DNA from: Microbacterium timonense
GTDB taxonomy: Bacteria; Actinomycetota; Actinomycetes; Actinomycetales; Microbacteriaceae
Reading direction: 5' to 3'
Assembly (NCBI RefSeq): GCF_900292075.1
Contig: NZ_OLMV01000005.1
Coordinates: 62,001 to 126,000 of the forward strand
DNA: 64,000 bases
The position numbers were made by a program, and so were the translations under genes. Under the pieces are notes generated by a model that was not told where the DNA came from, made no database searches, and saw only the letters and a program-made list of their open reading frames with translations. Positions 17,606 to 26,044 of the stretch are shown here, one piece after another (the stretch's first letter is position 1; each line of letters opens with the position of its first letter).

Positions 17606-18091
17606 GTGGGTTCCCAGCCAGACACCGCGATCGCCATCCGGCCGTACCTCCCGGAGGACGCCGAAGCGACTCTCCGGATCTTCGAGCGCGCCGTCTCGAT
17701 CTCCGCCCTGTCGCGGTATACCCGGGGCCAGGTGAGCGCATGGCTCGGCGGTCCTCGTGACCTCGCCACCTGGGCGGCCGATCGCGCGCGCGTTGCGACC
17801 TTCGTCGCCGAACGAGGGGGCGAGCTGGCCGGTTTCATCGATCTTGCCGGCGACGGATATGTCGACCGCCTCTTCGTGGACCCCGATCACGGCCGCCGGG
17901 GTGTCGGGAGAGCGCTCCTGCAGCATGTCGAGGCCGAGGCTCGCCGCCTGAAGATCCCGATCCTGACGACCCATGCCAGTCTGGTCGCGCGCCCGGTCTT
18001 CCAGGCGAGCGGCTTCACCGTCGTCTATCCCGAGACCGTGCACAAAGACGGCGAGCGTCTGGATCGGTTCTTCATGCGGCGCTCGCTCTGA
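17606..18091 (+). CDS. GNAT family N-acetyltransferase
   Basis: A 161-residue protein from GTG 17606, preceded by GAAAGGA. It shows the GNAT acetyl-CoA site VDRLFVDPDHGRRGVGRALL (about 88-107, RRGVG loop), the beta-bulge strand before it, and a C-terminal VFQASGFTVVYPE motif. The overall length is normal for the family. The substrate is unknown; the protein resembles small-molecule or aminoglycoside-like GNATs no more than any other group. It follows the hydrolase gene by 21 bp and is convergent with the DeoR-type regulator. Confidence 0.8.
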   Translation: MGSQPDTAIAIRPYLPEDAEATLRIFERAVSISALSRYTRGQVSAWLGGPRDLATWAADRARVATFVAERGGELAGFIDLAGDGYVDRLFVDPDHGRRGVGRALLQHVEAEARRLKIPILTTHASLVARPVFQASGFTVVYPETVHKDGERLDRFFMRRSL

Positions 18092-18125
18092 GCGCTGGAG
18101 GTCCGGAACGGCCGGAACGGTCCCG

Positions 18126-18893
18126 CTACGCGCTCACAACGCGAGCGTGCTCCGCGATCGCTGACAGCACGGCGCTGTCGGGCGCATCCGTGATGACACC
18201 GCTCACCGCGGAGAGGGGAAGCACGAGGAAGGGCGAGGCAGCGCCGATCTTCTCCGAGCTGGCGAGCACGAACGTCTCGGCGCTGCGCTCGGCGAACGTG
18301 CGCTTGACGACCGCCTCGTCGGAGTCGCCGGTCGTCAGGCCGAACTCGACGCTGACTCCGGTGACGCCCATCAGGAACATGTCGGCGTTGATGCGCATGG
18401 CTGCTTCGACCGTCGCGGCCCCGGAGGCGACGACGGAGTGACGGAAGATGCGGCCCCCGACGAGGACCGTCTCGATGTTCGTCTTGCCCAGCAGCTCGAC
18501 GGCGACGGTCGGACTGTGCGTCACCACGGTCGCCACGAGATCCTGGGGAAGCTCGCGCGCGACCTGCATTGCCGTGGTGCCCCCGTCGAGGACGAACGTC
18601 ATCCCGGGCTGAACCAGCTTCGCAGCGGCGACAGCGACGCGCGATTTCCCGGACGTGTTGAGCGCGGTGCGCTCCTCGTACGTGACCTGAGCGGCCGGCA
18701 TCGGAAGGGCGCCGCCGTAGACCCGGCGGCAGAGGCCTGCCGCAGCGAGCTCTCGAAGGTCGCGCCGGATGGTGTCTTCCGACACACCCAACGCTCGCGC
18801 CGCATCTTTGGCCAGCACCTTGCCCTGCGATTGGAGCGTGGCGAGCAGCAGATCCTTGCGCTCGGCGGTGAATGATCTGTCCTGTTCTTGCAC
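18126..18893 (-). CDS. DeoR family transcriptional regulator
   Basis: A 255-residue regulator from GTG 18893. The N-terminal HTH (ERKDLLLATLQSQGKVLAKDAARALGVSEDTIRRDLREL, in part) carries the DeoR signature SEDTIRRDLREL with a VYGGALP linker. The C-terminal sugar-phosphate-sensor domain has DGGTTAMQVARELP, VVTHSP and VGGRIFR. Members repress sugar or nucleoside catabolism until a phosphorylated sugar binds. The gene is divergent from a deoxyribosyltransferase-like gene, with only 36 bp between start codons and an inverted repeat covering both. TAGAGT lies 6 nt before the GTG on this strand, so the message is leaderless. Confidence 0.9.
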   Translation of the reverse strand: MQEQDRSFTAERKDLLLATLQSQGKVLAKDAARALGVSEDTIRRDLRELAAAGLCRRVYGGALPMPAAQVTYEERTALNTSGKSRVAVAAAKLVQPGMTFVLDGGTTAMQVARELPQDLVATVVTHSPTVAVELLGKTNIETVLVGGRIFRHSVVASGAATVEAAMRINADMFLMGVTGVSVEFGLTTGDSDEAVVKRTFAERSAETFVLASSEKIGAASPFLVLPLSAVSGVITDAPDSAVLSAIAEHARVVSA

Positions 18894-18925
18894 GTTGACA
18901 CTCTAGCAATCTCTGATAACGTGCA
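18889..18925. promoter_or_regulatory. inverted-repeat operator and overlapping divergent leaderless promoters
   Basis: TGCACGTT (18889-18896) is inverted as AACGTGCA (18918-18925). The right arm overlaps the TAACGT -10 box (18917-18922) of the plus gene; the left arm overlaps the start codon of the DeoR gene. Its own -10 (TAGAGT, minus, 18905-18900) lies between the arms. A bound DeoR dimer or tetramer would block both genes. Confidence 0.55.
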
Positions 18926-18929
18926 GAAC

Positions 18930-19322
18930 ATGCAAAAACCGATGCTCATCTTGATCGCCGGTCCTTACCGGTCAGGCACAGGCGACGACCCCACCCTCAT
19001 GTCCCAGAACCTGCGCCGCCTCGAGAGCGCGGCGTGGCCCATCTTCGAGAAGGGGCATGTGCCGATGATCGGCGAATGGGTGGCCCTTCCCGTCCTCGAC
19101 AGCGCCGGAAGCAGCGTGTTCGAGCCGCTCGCGCGGGACGTCCTCTACCCCACGGCCGAACGTCTGCTGCAGCACTGCGACGCCGTGCTCCGCCTCCCGG
19201 GCGACTCCAGGGGCGCAGACGAAGATGTGAGGATCGCTCACGAGCGCGGCATCCCCGTGTATCACTCGCTGGATGAGGTGCCCACTCGCGATAGCGCGCT
19301 CGACGCGCATCAGCCTGCCTGA
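18930..19322 (+). CDS. nucleoside 2-deoxyribosyltransferase-like (DUF4406) protein
   Basis: A 130-residue protein from ATG 18930. It begins with the Rossmann-like strand MLILIAGPYRSG and contains HVPMIGEWVALP, LLQHCDAVLRLPGDSRGADEDV and a GIPVYHSLDEV end, the pattern of DUF4406/nucleoside deoxyribosyltransferase-like proteins that bind or cleave nucleotides. The conserved Asp/Gly-rich SRGADEDVRIA is the likely phosphate or sugar site. A real enzymatic activity cannot be assigned from sequence. It is divergent from the DeoR regulator, which probably controls it. A strong hairpin follows the stop codon by 11 bp, so it is monocistronic. Confidence 0.75.
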   Translation: MQKPMLILIAGPYRSGTGDDPTLMSQNLRRLESAAWPIFEKGHVPMIGEWVALPVLDSAGSSVFEPLARDVLYPTAERLLQHCDAVLRLPGDSRGADEDVRIAHERGIPVYHSLDEVPTRDSALDAHQPA

Positions 19323-19333
19323 TCGTGCAGAAC

Positions 19334-19363
19334 GCGCAGGCCCGTCTCACGACGGGCCTGCGC
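19334..19363 (+). terminator. hairpin terminator
   Basis: A perfect 13-bp stem, GCGCAGGCCCGTC with GACGGGCCTGCGC and a TCAC loop, lies directly after the gene ending at 19322. Confidence 0.8.
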
Positions 19364-19429
19364 CAAGGAGTTCTGGCACCCGGGGGTTCCGATCCGGGCA
19401 GGGCGACATCAACCGAAGGGAGATCATCG

Positions 19430-20422
19430 ATGGCCCGCGAGCAGTCGAGTTCGTCACCCACCGCTCGCCGCGGTGCGGCGGCGCGACGACGCCGCACTCC
19501 TCTGACAGCGGCGGTGGCAGGGACGCTGGGCCTGGCCGCCTTCGGGGGGACAGCAGTGGTCGGATCCGGGCGCTCCGCACCCACCCTCACCGACGACCCG
19601 CCGACTCTCCGGAGAATGTGCAACAGCAACCTCTCCTTGTCGCCCTCCCGAGAATCCCGGCTCTTCCACCGGGACCAGATACTGCTGCACGACCGCATCC
19701 ACGCCGCCGCTGTGCGTCCGAGCATCTCTGCCGACGAGCATCACGAGATTCGGGAGGCGATGGTCCTCGCCCGCGAAGACGAACGACACCGCATCCACCG
19801 AGACCTCCACGACGGTCTGGGCCCGACGATGGCGGCCCTGGCGCTGCGGATGGAGAGCGCGAAGAACTTCGTGCACGAGGAGCCGGAGCGGGCCATCGCC
19901 ACGCTCGAGCAGGCGTTGACCGAGACGCGCGCCGCGATGCAGGAGCTCCGCCGCCTCGTGCATGGGCTCCGCCCGCCGTCGCTGGATGAAGTCGGGCTCG
20001 TCCGAGCCCTCTCGCGCCAGTGCGATCTCCTGAGTCTCAACGGCTCTGACGCGGGCGTCCACATCCGACTCCATGCATCGTCGCTCCCGCGCATGTCCGC
20101 GGCCGTGGAGGTGGCGGCGTACCGCATCGTCTCCGAGGCGCTCAACAACGTCGTGCGCCACTCGCGGGCGACGCGCTGCGACGTGTCGATCGACATCGAC
20201 GAGACTCGAGATCGGTTGCGGCTGCGTATCGAGGACGACGGAGTCGGCCTGCCCGCGGAACTGGCCCTCGGGGTGGGATTGCGGGCGCAACGGGAACGCG
20301 CCGAAGAGCTCGGCGGCTCGTGGCGAGCCGAAGCAGCGCACCCCCACGGTCTCAGCATCCACGTGTCCCTTCCCCTTCAGCCTGCCCACGAGGCAACCGC
20401 ACTCATCACCGAGAAGGACTGA
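19430..20422 (+). CDS. NarL-type sensor histidine kinase with minimal sensor region
   Basis: A 330-residue kinase from ATG 19430 behind GAAGGGAG. A basic head (ARRGAAARRRR) precedes one hydrophobic stretch (about 25-45), then a short extracellular or linker part. A HisKA_3 dimerisation helix follows with the phospho-acceptor histidine in RIHRDLHDGLGP (about residue 126). The HATPase domain has the N box EALNNVVRHS, the G1 box DDGVGLP and a GVGLRAQRERAEELGG lid. It phosphorylates the LuxR-type regulator encoded 3 bp downstream. No PAS, GAF or multi-helix sensor is present, so the signal is unclear; the hydrophobic stretch could also be a remnant signal anchor. Confidence 0.85.
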   Translation: MAREQSSSSPTARRGAAARRRRTPLTAAVAGTLGLAAFGGTAVVGSGRSAPTLTDDPPTLRRMCNSNLSLSPSRESRLFHRDQILLHDRIHAAAVRPSISADEHHEIREAMVLAREDERHRIHRDLHDGLGPTMAALALRMESAKNFVHEEPERAIATLEQALTETRAAMQELRRLVHGLRPPSLDEVGLVRALSRQCDLLSLNGSDAGVHIRLHASSLPRMSAAVEVAAYRIVSEALNNVVRHSRATRCDVSIDIDETRDRLRLRIEDDGVGLPAELALGVGLRAQRERAEELGGSWRAEAAHPHGLSIHVSLPLQPAHEATALITEKD

Positions 20423-20424
20423 TC

Positions 20425-21084
20425 ATGCACATCGATGCTCCCGAGCTGCGCGTCCTCATCGCCGACGACCATCCGGTGTACAGGGACGGACTCGCCGTCC
20501 TGCTGGGGTCGCTTCCCGGCATCGAGGTGGTGGGAACGGCTTCGGACGGCGTCGACGCCCTGTCGAAGACCGGCAAACTCCTGCCGGACGTCGTCGTGAT
20601 GGACATCCAGATGCCCGACATCGACGGCATCCAGGCGACGCGGAGGCTTCGCCAGAGCGGCTCCGCGGCGGCCGTGCTCATGCTGACCATGAACGAAGAG
20701 GACGAGGCCGTCCTCGACGCGATGCGCGCCGGTGCCCGGGGCTACCTCGTCAAGGGTGCTGCGCAAGATGAGATCGAGCGCGCAATCCATGCGGTCGCAG
20801 CCGGAGGGGCGGTCTTCGGGTCGGCCATCGCGGAGAAGATCAGCGGCCTTCTCGCTGACGTGAAGCCCGCGGCGCCCGAGACGTTCGAAGAGCTCACCGC
20901 CAGGGAACGGGAAGTGCTCGACCTTGTCGCTGCCGGTCTCAACAACTCGGAGATCGCCGCTCGGCTGTTCCTGAGCGACAAGACCGTCCGTAACGCCGTA
21001 TCGACGATTCTGTCCAAGCTCGCCGCACGGGACCGTCCCCAGATGATCATCCGAGCGCGCGAGGCCGGGCTCGGCCGAGGCTGA
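20425..21084 (+). CDS. NarL/LuxR-type response regulator
   Basis: A 219-residue regulator from ATG 20425, two bases after the kinase stop. The receiver domain has the acidic pair in LIADDHPVYRDGL, the phospho-aspartate in VVVMDIQMPD (residue 60) and the conserved lysine in GYLVKGA. The LuxR HTH (LTAREREVLDLVAAGLNN, then AARLFLSDKTVRNAVSTIL) spans about residues 152-207. The target genes are not evident; the tandem GGGTGA sites in this window are of the size and direct-repeat type such regulators can bind, but there is no evidence linking them. Confidence 0.92.
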   Translation: MHIDAPELRVLIADDHPVYRDGLAVLLGSLPGIEVVGTASDGVDALSKTGKLLPDVVVMDIQMPDIDGIQATRRLRQSGSAAAVLMLTMNEEDEAVLDAMRAGARGYLVKGAAQDEIERAIHAVAAGGAVFGSAIAEKISGLLADVKPAAPETFEELTAREREVLDLVAAGLNNSEIAARLFLSDKTVRNAVSTILSKLAARDRPQMIIRAREAGLGRG

Positions 21085-21164
21085 GCGTGCGCGGGACTTC
21101 CGCCCGCGAAAGGAAAGTGGATGTCCCGTCCTTTCGATACAGGACGACGAGAGTGTGGAGCAGG

Positions 21165-21986
21165 ATGAGCAGTCACCGAGTATCACCGCCTTCGGCAGAG
21201 CGGCGCCTGCTGCTTCAGGCGACAGAGCGAAACCTCGCCGCCCACGCGGCGCATCTCCACCCCTTCGTCGAGGGCGCGACTGTCTTTCGCGTCGGCGACT
21301 TCCAGGTAGCGGACAGCGGGTTCGATCACGACACGTACAACATCGTCTCGCGCGCTGATTTCCGGCGCGGGTTTCGCGTCGACGACGTCACGGTGGTCGC
21401 CGAGTACGTGCGGCGTGTGCGGCGTCCGTTCTCGTGGTGGGTCGCTGACGACACGGTCCTCGACGAGGCGCAGCGGGTCTTGCCGGCCGCGGGATTCGCC
21501 GCCGGTGAGACCGAGGAGGTCATGTACGCCGAGGTGCGAGGATCACGACGCCGTTCCGTCGCGCCGGCGGGTGTCGACATCCTTCCGGTGCAGCGAAGAA
21601 GCCAGCTCGACGACTACGCGCAGATCCTTGCCGCGAACTGGAACCCGCCGGCCACCGATGTCGCCGCATTCCTGCACGCGGCCGGATCCGACGCCGTCTC
21701 GGGCGATGAGCCGACGAGCCGGTTCTTCGTCGCCTACGCCGGCGGGGAGGCGGTCGCCGGCGCCGAAGTGCATGTCGCCGCCGGAGTGGCAGGGCTCTAC
21801 GGGATTGCGACGCTCGAATCCCATCGGGGCCGGGGTATCGCGTCGGCTCTCGTCTCGACCTGTCTCGAGTGGGCCGCGACCGCCGGCGTGCCCACTGCCG
21901 TCCTTCAGGCGACGGACGAGGGGAGCGGGGTCTACCGTCGGCACGGGTTCCGCACGGTCGGGCAGTGCACCGAGTTCGGCATGTGA
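21165..21986 (+). CDS. GNAT family acetyltransferase (two-domain)
   Basis: A 273-residue protein from ATG 21165 with GTGGAGCAGG upstream. The N-terminal half (WWVADDTVLDEAQRVLPAAGF) looks like a degenerate GNAT-like domain seen in tandem-GNAT proteins. The C-terminal half carries the acetyl-CoA motif IATLESHRGRGIASAL (about 210-225) and the end GSGVYRRHGFRTVGQCTEF. It is probably soluble and acts on an unknown small molecule or protein. It follows the two-component genes by 80 bp and is convergent with the hydrolase gene at 22010. Confidence 0.78.
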   Translation: MSSHRVSPPSAERRLLLQATERNLAAHAAHLHPFVEGATVFRVGDFQVADSGFDHDTYNIVSRADFRRGFRVDDVTVVAEYVRRVRRPFSWWVADDTVLDEAQRVLPAAGFAAGETEEVMYAEVRGSRRRSVAPAGVDILPVQRRSQLDDYAQILAANWNPPATDVAAFLHAAGSDAVSGDEPTSRFFVAYAGGEAVAGAEVHVAAGVAGLYGIATLESHRGRGIASALVSTCLEWAATAGVPTAVLQATDEGSGVYRRHGFRTVGQCTEFGM

Positions 21987-22009
21987 TCGTGCCGGCAGTG
22001 CGGCCACAA

Positions 22010-22864
22010 TCACGTCATGAGCTGGTCGAGGATCTGTCCGGTACGCACCCACAAGAGCGAGCCGCCGACCCCGTCGACGATCCTGCGTTCGCCGCCGAAC
22101 CGGCCGGACAACGTTGCGCCGAGGTCGGGCGAATGAGCGGTGTCATCGGACCCGAACCAGATGTCCAGTGAGCCATCCCGCGGAACGGCCACCGGCCACC
22201 GCGATGACGCCAGAACGGTGTCCTGTGCGTAGCCCGCGCCTCCGGAGCCGAGAGCCTCTTCCAGTGAGCGGCGGAACAGCTGACGGAATCGCTCGTTCCC
22301 GAAGACCGGTGCGTCCGACCGGCTCGCCCCCGACATGACGAACTCGAACATCCGGTCAGGGTCGAACGCGCTGAGGAATGACGTGATCCCGTGCGGGTCG
22401 GTGTGGACGCTCTCGACGAATGACGCGACGTCCGCGGGTAGCTGGGAGCGAACCGCCTCGTGCGCGACTTCGTCAGCCGGTGAGACGAGCGCCGTGCGCC
22501 GGAACATCCCCTGGCCCGCAGCCGCGAGCGCGAACGGGGCCCCCTGCGAGTTCGCGAGCGCGTACGGTTGGATGAGCTCGAGCTGTTCGAGAACGTCCGC
22601 GAGATCAGCGGCGACGCTGGTCAGCGATTTGGCCGCATGCGGCGTGGAGTCTCCCAGCCCTGGGCGGTCGAAGGTCAGCATGCGTACGTGGCGCTCCCGC
22701 GCGGAGGTGCCGAACGCGTTCATCGATCGAGAGCTCGCCGCTCCGGCGAAGAAGACGACCGGTACACCTGTCGGCTCGCCGAATTCGGCGACCGCCAGCT
22801 CGCGCCCGTCGGCAAGCTCGAGCCTGTGCTCGCGTGACGGCGCGAGAGAGAACTCCTCGTTCAT
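22010..22864 (-). CDS. alpha/beta hydrolase with atypical catalytic residues
   Basis: A 284-residue protein starting at ATG 22864 (MNEEFSLAPSREHRLELADG). The fold is recognisable: VVFFAGAASSR replaces the usual HG oxyanion loop, and TFDRPGLGDST is the strand before the nucleophile. YALANSQGAPFAL gives an N-S-Q-G elbow instead of G-x-S-x-G, and WFGSDDTAHSP the acid region. Where the catalytic histidine is normally found the sequence reads DGVGGSLLWV, without histidine. It may therefore be inactive or use another histidine. It lies 16 bp downstream of the Nudix gene on the same strand and is probably in one operon with it. Confidence 0.7.
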   Translation of the reverse strand: MNEEFSLAPSREHRLELADGRELAVAEFGEPTGVPVVFFAGAASSRSMNAFGTSARERHVRMLTFDRPGLGDSTPHAAKSLTSVAADLADVLEQLELIQPYALANSQGAPFALAAAGQGMFRRTALVSPADEVAHEAVRSQLPADVASFVESVHTDPHGITSFLSAFDPDRMFEFVMSGASRSDAPVFGNERFRQLFRRSLEEALGSGGAGYAQDTVLASSRWPVAVPRDGSLDIWFGSDDTAHSPDLGATLSGRFGGERRIVDGVGGSLLWVRTGQILDQLMT

Positions 22865-22880
22865 GCGGCTCCGATCGGAC

Positions 22881-23555
22881 TCACGGTACGGCGAACGGCC
22901 CCGAGAGCGCCGCCCACTGGACCATGAGGATAGTCTTCGCGTCCACGATCTCTTCACCGATGGACGCCAACGCGGTCTCGAACGGCATCTCGACGACTTC
23001 CGTGTGCTCCGCCTCATCCGCGACGCCCGCGACTGCGCCGACGGTGATGTCTCCGCTTCGGTACACGCCCGTGAAGAAGTGCAGACGCTCGGTGACCGAG
23101 CCGGGGCTCATGTACACGTTGAACACGGGACGAACGTCCGAAAGTCGAAGACCGACCTCTTCCTCCACTTCCCGCGTGATCGCCGTGCGGGCATCGTCTT
23201 CATCGAGCAGACCGGCGGGAAGTTCCAGCAGCATCCCGTCGGGGTGCTCGTTCACGTACGCGGGGTAACGGAACTGACGCACGAGCAGGATCGTGCGGGC
23301 GAGGTCGTCGTAGAGGAACAGGCAGGCGCCATCGCCTCGGTCGTAGGTTTCGCGTTCGGCCTCGACCCAGCTTCCGTCGGCGCGCTGCAGCTCGATGCGG
23401 TTCGCACGGGTGATGTACCAGTTGGAGCTCAACAGTCGGACTTCCTTGACGCGGACGCGCGGATTGCGTCGCAGGTCCATTCCCGTACGGTGCAGGCCTG
23501 TACGGCCCCGACGGTCAGGAATGTCCGCCCCGGGTACACCGGTCTCGTCTGCCAC
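22881..23555 (-). CDS. Nudix hydrolase, NudK/ADP-sugar pyrophosphatase-like
   Basis: A 224-residue protein from GTG 23555, chosen because GGAGGAG lies 6 nt upstream. After a beta-rich dimerisation region it has VRQFRYPAYVNEHPDGMLLELPAGLLDED, in part, leading into the Nudix box G-x5-D-x6-REVEEEVGL (about 130-155). As in NudK, the first acidic residue of the box is displaced. YMSPGSVTERLHFF is the NudK/NudF substrate loop. It likely hydrolyses a nucleotide-sugar such as GDP-mannose or ADP-ribose to nucleoside monophosphate and sugar phosphate. First gene of a two-gene minus operon. Confidence 0.85.
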   Translation of the reverse strand: MADETGVPGADIPDRRGRTGLHRTGMDLRRNPRVRVKEVRLLSSNWYITRANRIELQRADGSWVEAERETYDRGDGACLFLYDDLARTILLVRQFRYPAYVNEHPDGMLLELPAGLLDEDDARTAITREVEEEVGLRLSDVRPVFNVYMSPGSVTERLHFFTGVYRSGDITVGAVAGVADEAEHTEVVEMPFETALASIGEEIVDAKTILMVQWAALSGPFAVP

Positions 23556-23760
23556 GATTTCTCCTCCTGCTCTCGCACGCACCGACGGCTGAAAGCGGCA
23601 GGTGCAGGGGCCAGCTTGCGGGATGACGAGCCCGTGCGCGAGGGACATCTGTCCCGAAGCCGAACTCAACCGTCCTCAGACATCGCCGGCGCGCGGGACC
23701 GTTGTCCTGACATCGCCGTCGTTGACGACGTTCGGGCTTCGGTCGTGTGAGACTCACCGC

Positions 23761-24261
23761 ATGACCGGACACGTCGCGCCTCAAGATGAGCAGACTCCGC
23801 GGCTCCTGGTTTCGGCATGCCTCGCCGGTGTGCCCTGCCGCTACGACGCCCTCTCGCGACCCGATGCGCAGATCGTCGCCGCCGTCGAGCGCGGCGAGGC
23901 GGTGGCGCTGTGTGCCGAGCAGCTCGCGGGTTTGCCCACCCCTCGCCCACCTGCGGAGATCGTCGGGGGAGACGGCGCGGACGTGCTGCGCGGCGATGCC
24001 GTTGTCGTCACCGACGCCGGCGAAGACGTCACCGCCGAGTTCCGTGACGGTGCGGAGCGTGTCGTCGGCATCGCAGCCTCCCTCGGGATCGAGCGAGCGA
24101 TCCTGCAAGCGCGCAGCCCTTCGTGCGGGTGCGGCGAGATCTACGACGGTACGCACAGCGGCACCCTCGTCGAAGGGGACGGCATCGTGGCCGCTGCTCT
24201 GCGGGAATCAGGCGTCCATGTCACTGCGCTCCGGGGAGGAACCTCGACGCCGAGCGAATGA
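23761..24261 (+). CDS. DUF523 family protein (YbbK-like)
   Basis: A 166-residue protein from ATG 23761 with no clear ribosome-binding site; a GAGACT -10-like box lies 6 nt upstream. The two DUF523 hallmarks are present: LVSACLAGVPCRYDA near the N-terminus and QARSPSCGCGEIYDGTHSGTL near residue 125, with several conserved cysteines that may bind a metal or cofactor. The biochemical role is unknown; some members are fused to DUF1722 or are linked to thiouridine and sulfur metabolism. It is convergent with the LuxR-type gene, with 78 bp between stops. Confidence 0.85.
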   Translation: MTGHVAPQDEQTPRLLVSACLAGVPCRYDALSRPDAQIVAAVERGEAVALCAEQLAGLPTPRPPAEIVGGDGADVLRGDAVVVTDAGEDVTAEFRDGAERVVGIAASLGIERAILQARSPSCGCGEIYDGTHSGTLVEGDGIVAAALRESGVHVTALRGGTSTPSE

Positions 24262-24339
24262 CGCAAACCCGGATCGACCGCGCCGCGCTTCGCCGCTCTC
24301 GCCGTCGCCCTGTCCGGATCGCAGATCGCGACATCTTCG

Positions 24340-25956
24340 TCAGTCCGCCTCGGCGAACAGGTGTCGCTCCATGGCGACCGCGATCGCATCTTCACGGCTG
24401 GACACCCCGAGCTTGCGGTAGATGCTCCGCAGCTGCGACTTGACGGTGTTGGTGGACACCACGTTGGCTTCGGCGATGCGCGCGATCGATGGGGTGTGCA
24501 TGAGCTGCTCCAAGACGGCGAGCTCTCGCTTGGTGAGCAGGTCCTGGGGTTCGACGTCGCCCAGCAGGGGCTGCGGGGGGAGCCCTGCGGTCACGTGCGC
24601 GAAACCGGCCTCGTCCAGCGCCCCGGCGACCCGCGCCACATCGGGGGCGGGCAGCAGGAAGAGCGGCAGGCGCAGCCCCGAGCGGTCCAGCAGTGAACCG
24701 AGACGCTGCACGGCGGCTTCCCGGCGCGGAGTCATCGAGACGCGGAGGAGCACTGCTGCGTCCAGCGCCGCGACCTCCGCGGTCTGCCTCGTGGACAGGT
24801 GCGCGCCCGACACGGCGCGCAGCTCGTTGAGGGCGGTGCCGGTCTGCCCGAGTGACAGCGCCACACGCGCGCGTTCGATCCGGGCGACGTGCCCACTCGG
24901 CAGATCGCGTGCGAGCACGGCGCTCGCACCGTCGGGATTGCGGAGAGCCAGGTGCAGCAGTGAGCGGATGCGAGCCAGCCGCGCCCTGGCGCGCTTCGTT
25001 CCGCCTTCGCCGCCCCGCAGTTCGATCGCCTCCTCCAGGCGCGCCAGTCCGCGGCCCGGATGACCGCCGACCAGCTCGATGAGCGCGTCGATCTCGGCGA
25101 GCAGCGACCAGTGCTCGGTCGTGCGGCGGCCCCTCGTCATCGCGTAGAGGCTGTCGAGCCGGGCGCGCGCGTCCTCTGGTGAGAACGCTTCGAGCGCGAG
25201 CACGGACTCGGCGATGCGATAGAAGATGCCTGAGTACCCGTCGCGCTGGCGGTCGGTCCAGAGATCCGACCTGCCGTACTCGATGTGTTCACGCGCGTTG
25301 GCCAGGTCGCCTCGGAGGGCGTGGATGCCGGCGAGCAGCGCAAGGGGGCCCATGCCGTTGGACGGCGGAACGAGGGATGCCTCGGCGAGGCCGAGTGACG
25401 CCGCGCGCAGCGCTTCGGCGTGGTGGCCGCCGTAGTAGAACGACATACCGAGCACGGCGTACAGGCGCGGGAGCTCGGTGAGCGATGCGCGTTCTTCGTC
25501 GGTGAGGGCTTCGGCGAGCTCCATCGATGCGCGCGCGGCCGACACCGACATGTCTGTGCGGCCGAGGAGACGGAAACCCGCGGACTCTGACGATCTGATC
25601 AGCAGCCGGTCCACCGCGCGCAGGTCGTGGTTTCGCTTCGAGCGCGCGGCGCGCACGGCCATCGCGAAATACCGCAGGGGACGCAGACGCTGGAAGCGCA
25701 GCTGATTCAGAAGGATGCCGTACTCCATCGCCAGCAGCGGATACTGGCGCAGCACGCTGACCGGCACGCGGTGGAAGATCTCGCGCGCACCGTCGGCATG
25801 ATCCGACACGAGCGCGTACCAGCCGGCTCGCACGGCATCCGTCGCTCTGTCCCAGTCCGCCGCGTCCACGGCGTCCGCCAGCAGCCGGAGGAGAGGTGGC
25901 TGATCCGGTGTCACCTCGTGCACATCGCCACGGCGGGGATCCGGGACGGTGGGCAC
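24340..25956 (-). CDS. long LuxR-type transcriptional regulator with TPR-like helical repeats
   Basis: A 538-residue protein from GTG 25956. The C-terminal 65 residues form a LuxR/GerE HTH (LLTKRELAVLEQLMH, then TNTVKSQLRSIYRKLGVSSREDAI). The preceding 450 residues are Ala/Leu/Arg-rich helical pairs, probably TPR-like, resembling the MalT sensor region without the ATPase domain. It should act as a ligand- or partner-sensing activator. It is transcribed away from the giant surface-protein gene and separated from it by a terminator, so any link to surface-protein control is only positional. Confidence 0.82.
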   Translation of the reverse strand: MPTVPDPRRGDVHEVTPDQPPLLRLLADAVDAADWDRATDAVRAGWYALVSDHADGAREIFHRVPVSVLRQYPLLAMEYGILLNQLRFQRLRPLRYFAMAVRAARSKRNHDLRAVDRLLIRSSESAGFRLLGRTDMSVSAARASMELAEALTDEERASLTELPRLYAVLGMSFYYGGHHAEALRAASLGLAEASLVPPSNGMGPLALLAGIHALRGDLANAREHIEYGRSDLWTDRQRDGYSGIFYRIAESVLALEAFSPEDARARLDSLYAMTRGRRTTEHWSLLAEIDALIELVGGHPGRGLARLEEAIELRGGEGGTKRARARLARIRSLLHLALRNPDGASAVLARDLPSGHVARIERARVALSLGQTGTALNELRAVSGAHLSTRQTAEVAALDAAVLLRVSMTPRREAAVQRLGSLLDRSGLRLPLFLLPAPDVARVAGALDEAGFAHVTAGLPPQPLLGDVEPQDLLTKRELAVLEQLMHTPSIARIAEANVVSTNTVKSQLRSIYRKLGVSSREDAIAVAMERHLFAEAD

Positions 25957-25997
25957 GATGCCATGCTATTGCGGTGGCGGCGGCTCACCTCGTAGGT

Positions 25998-26034
25998 GCG
26001 CCGGGGGTCCGTCGGACTCTCGGACCCCCGGCGC
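25998..26034 (-). terminator. hairpin terminator after surface-protein gene 3
   Basis: A perfect 13-bp stem, GCGCCGGGGGTCC (25998-26010) with GGACCCCCGGCGC (26022-26034), lies 10 bp downstream of the minus-strand gene ending at 26045 and upstream of the LuxR-type gene. Confidence 0.8.
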
Positions 26035-26044
26035 AACCGACCGA

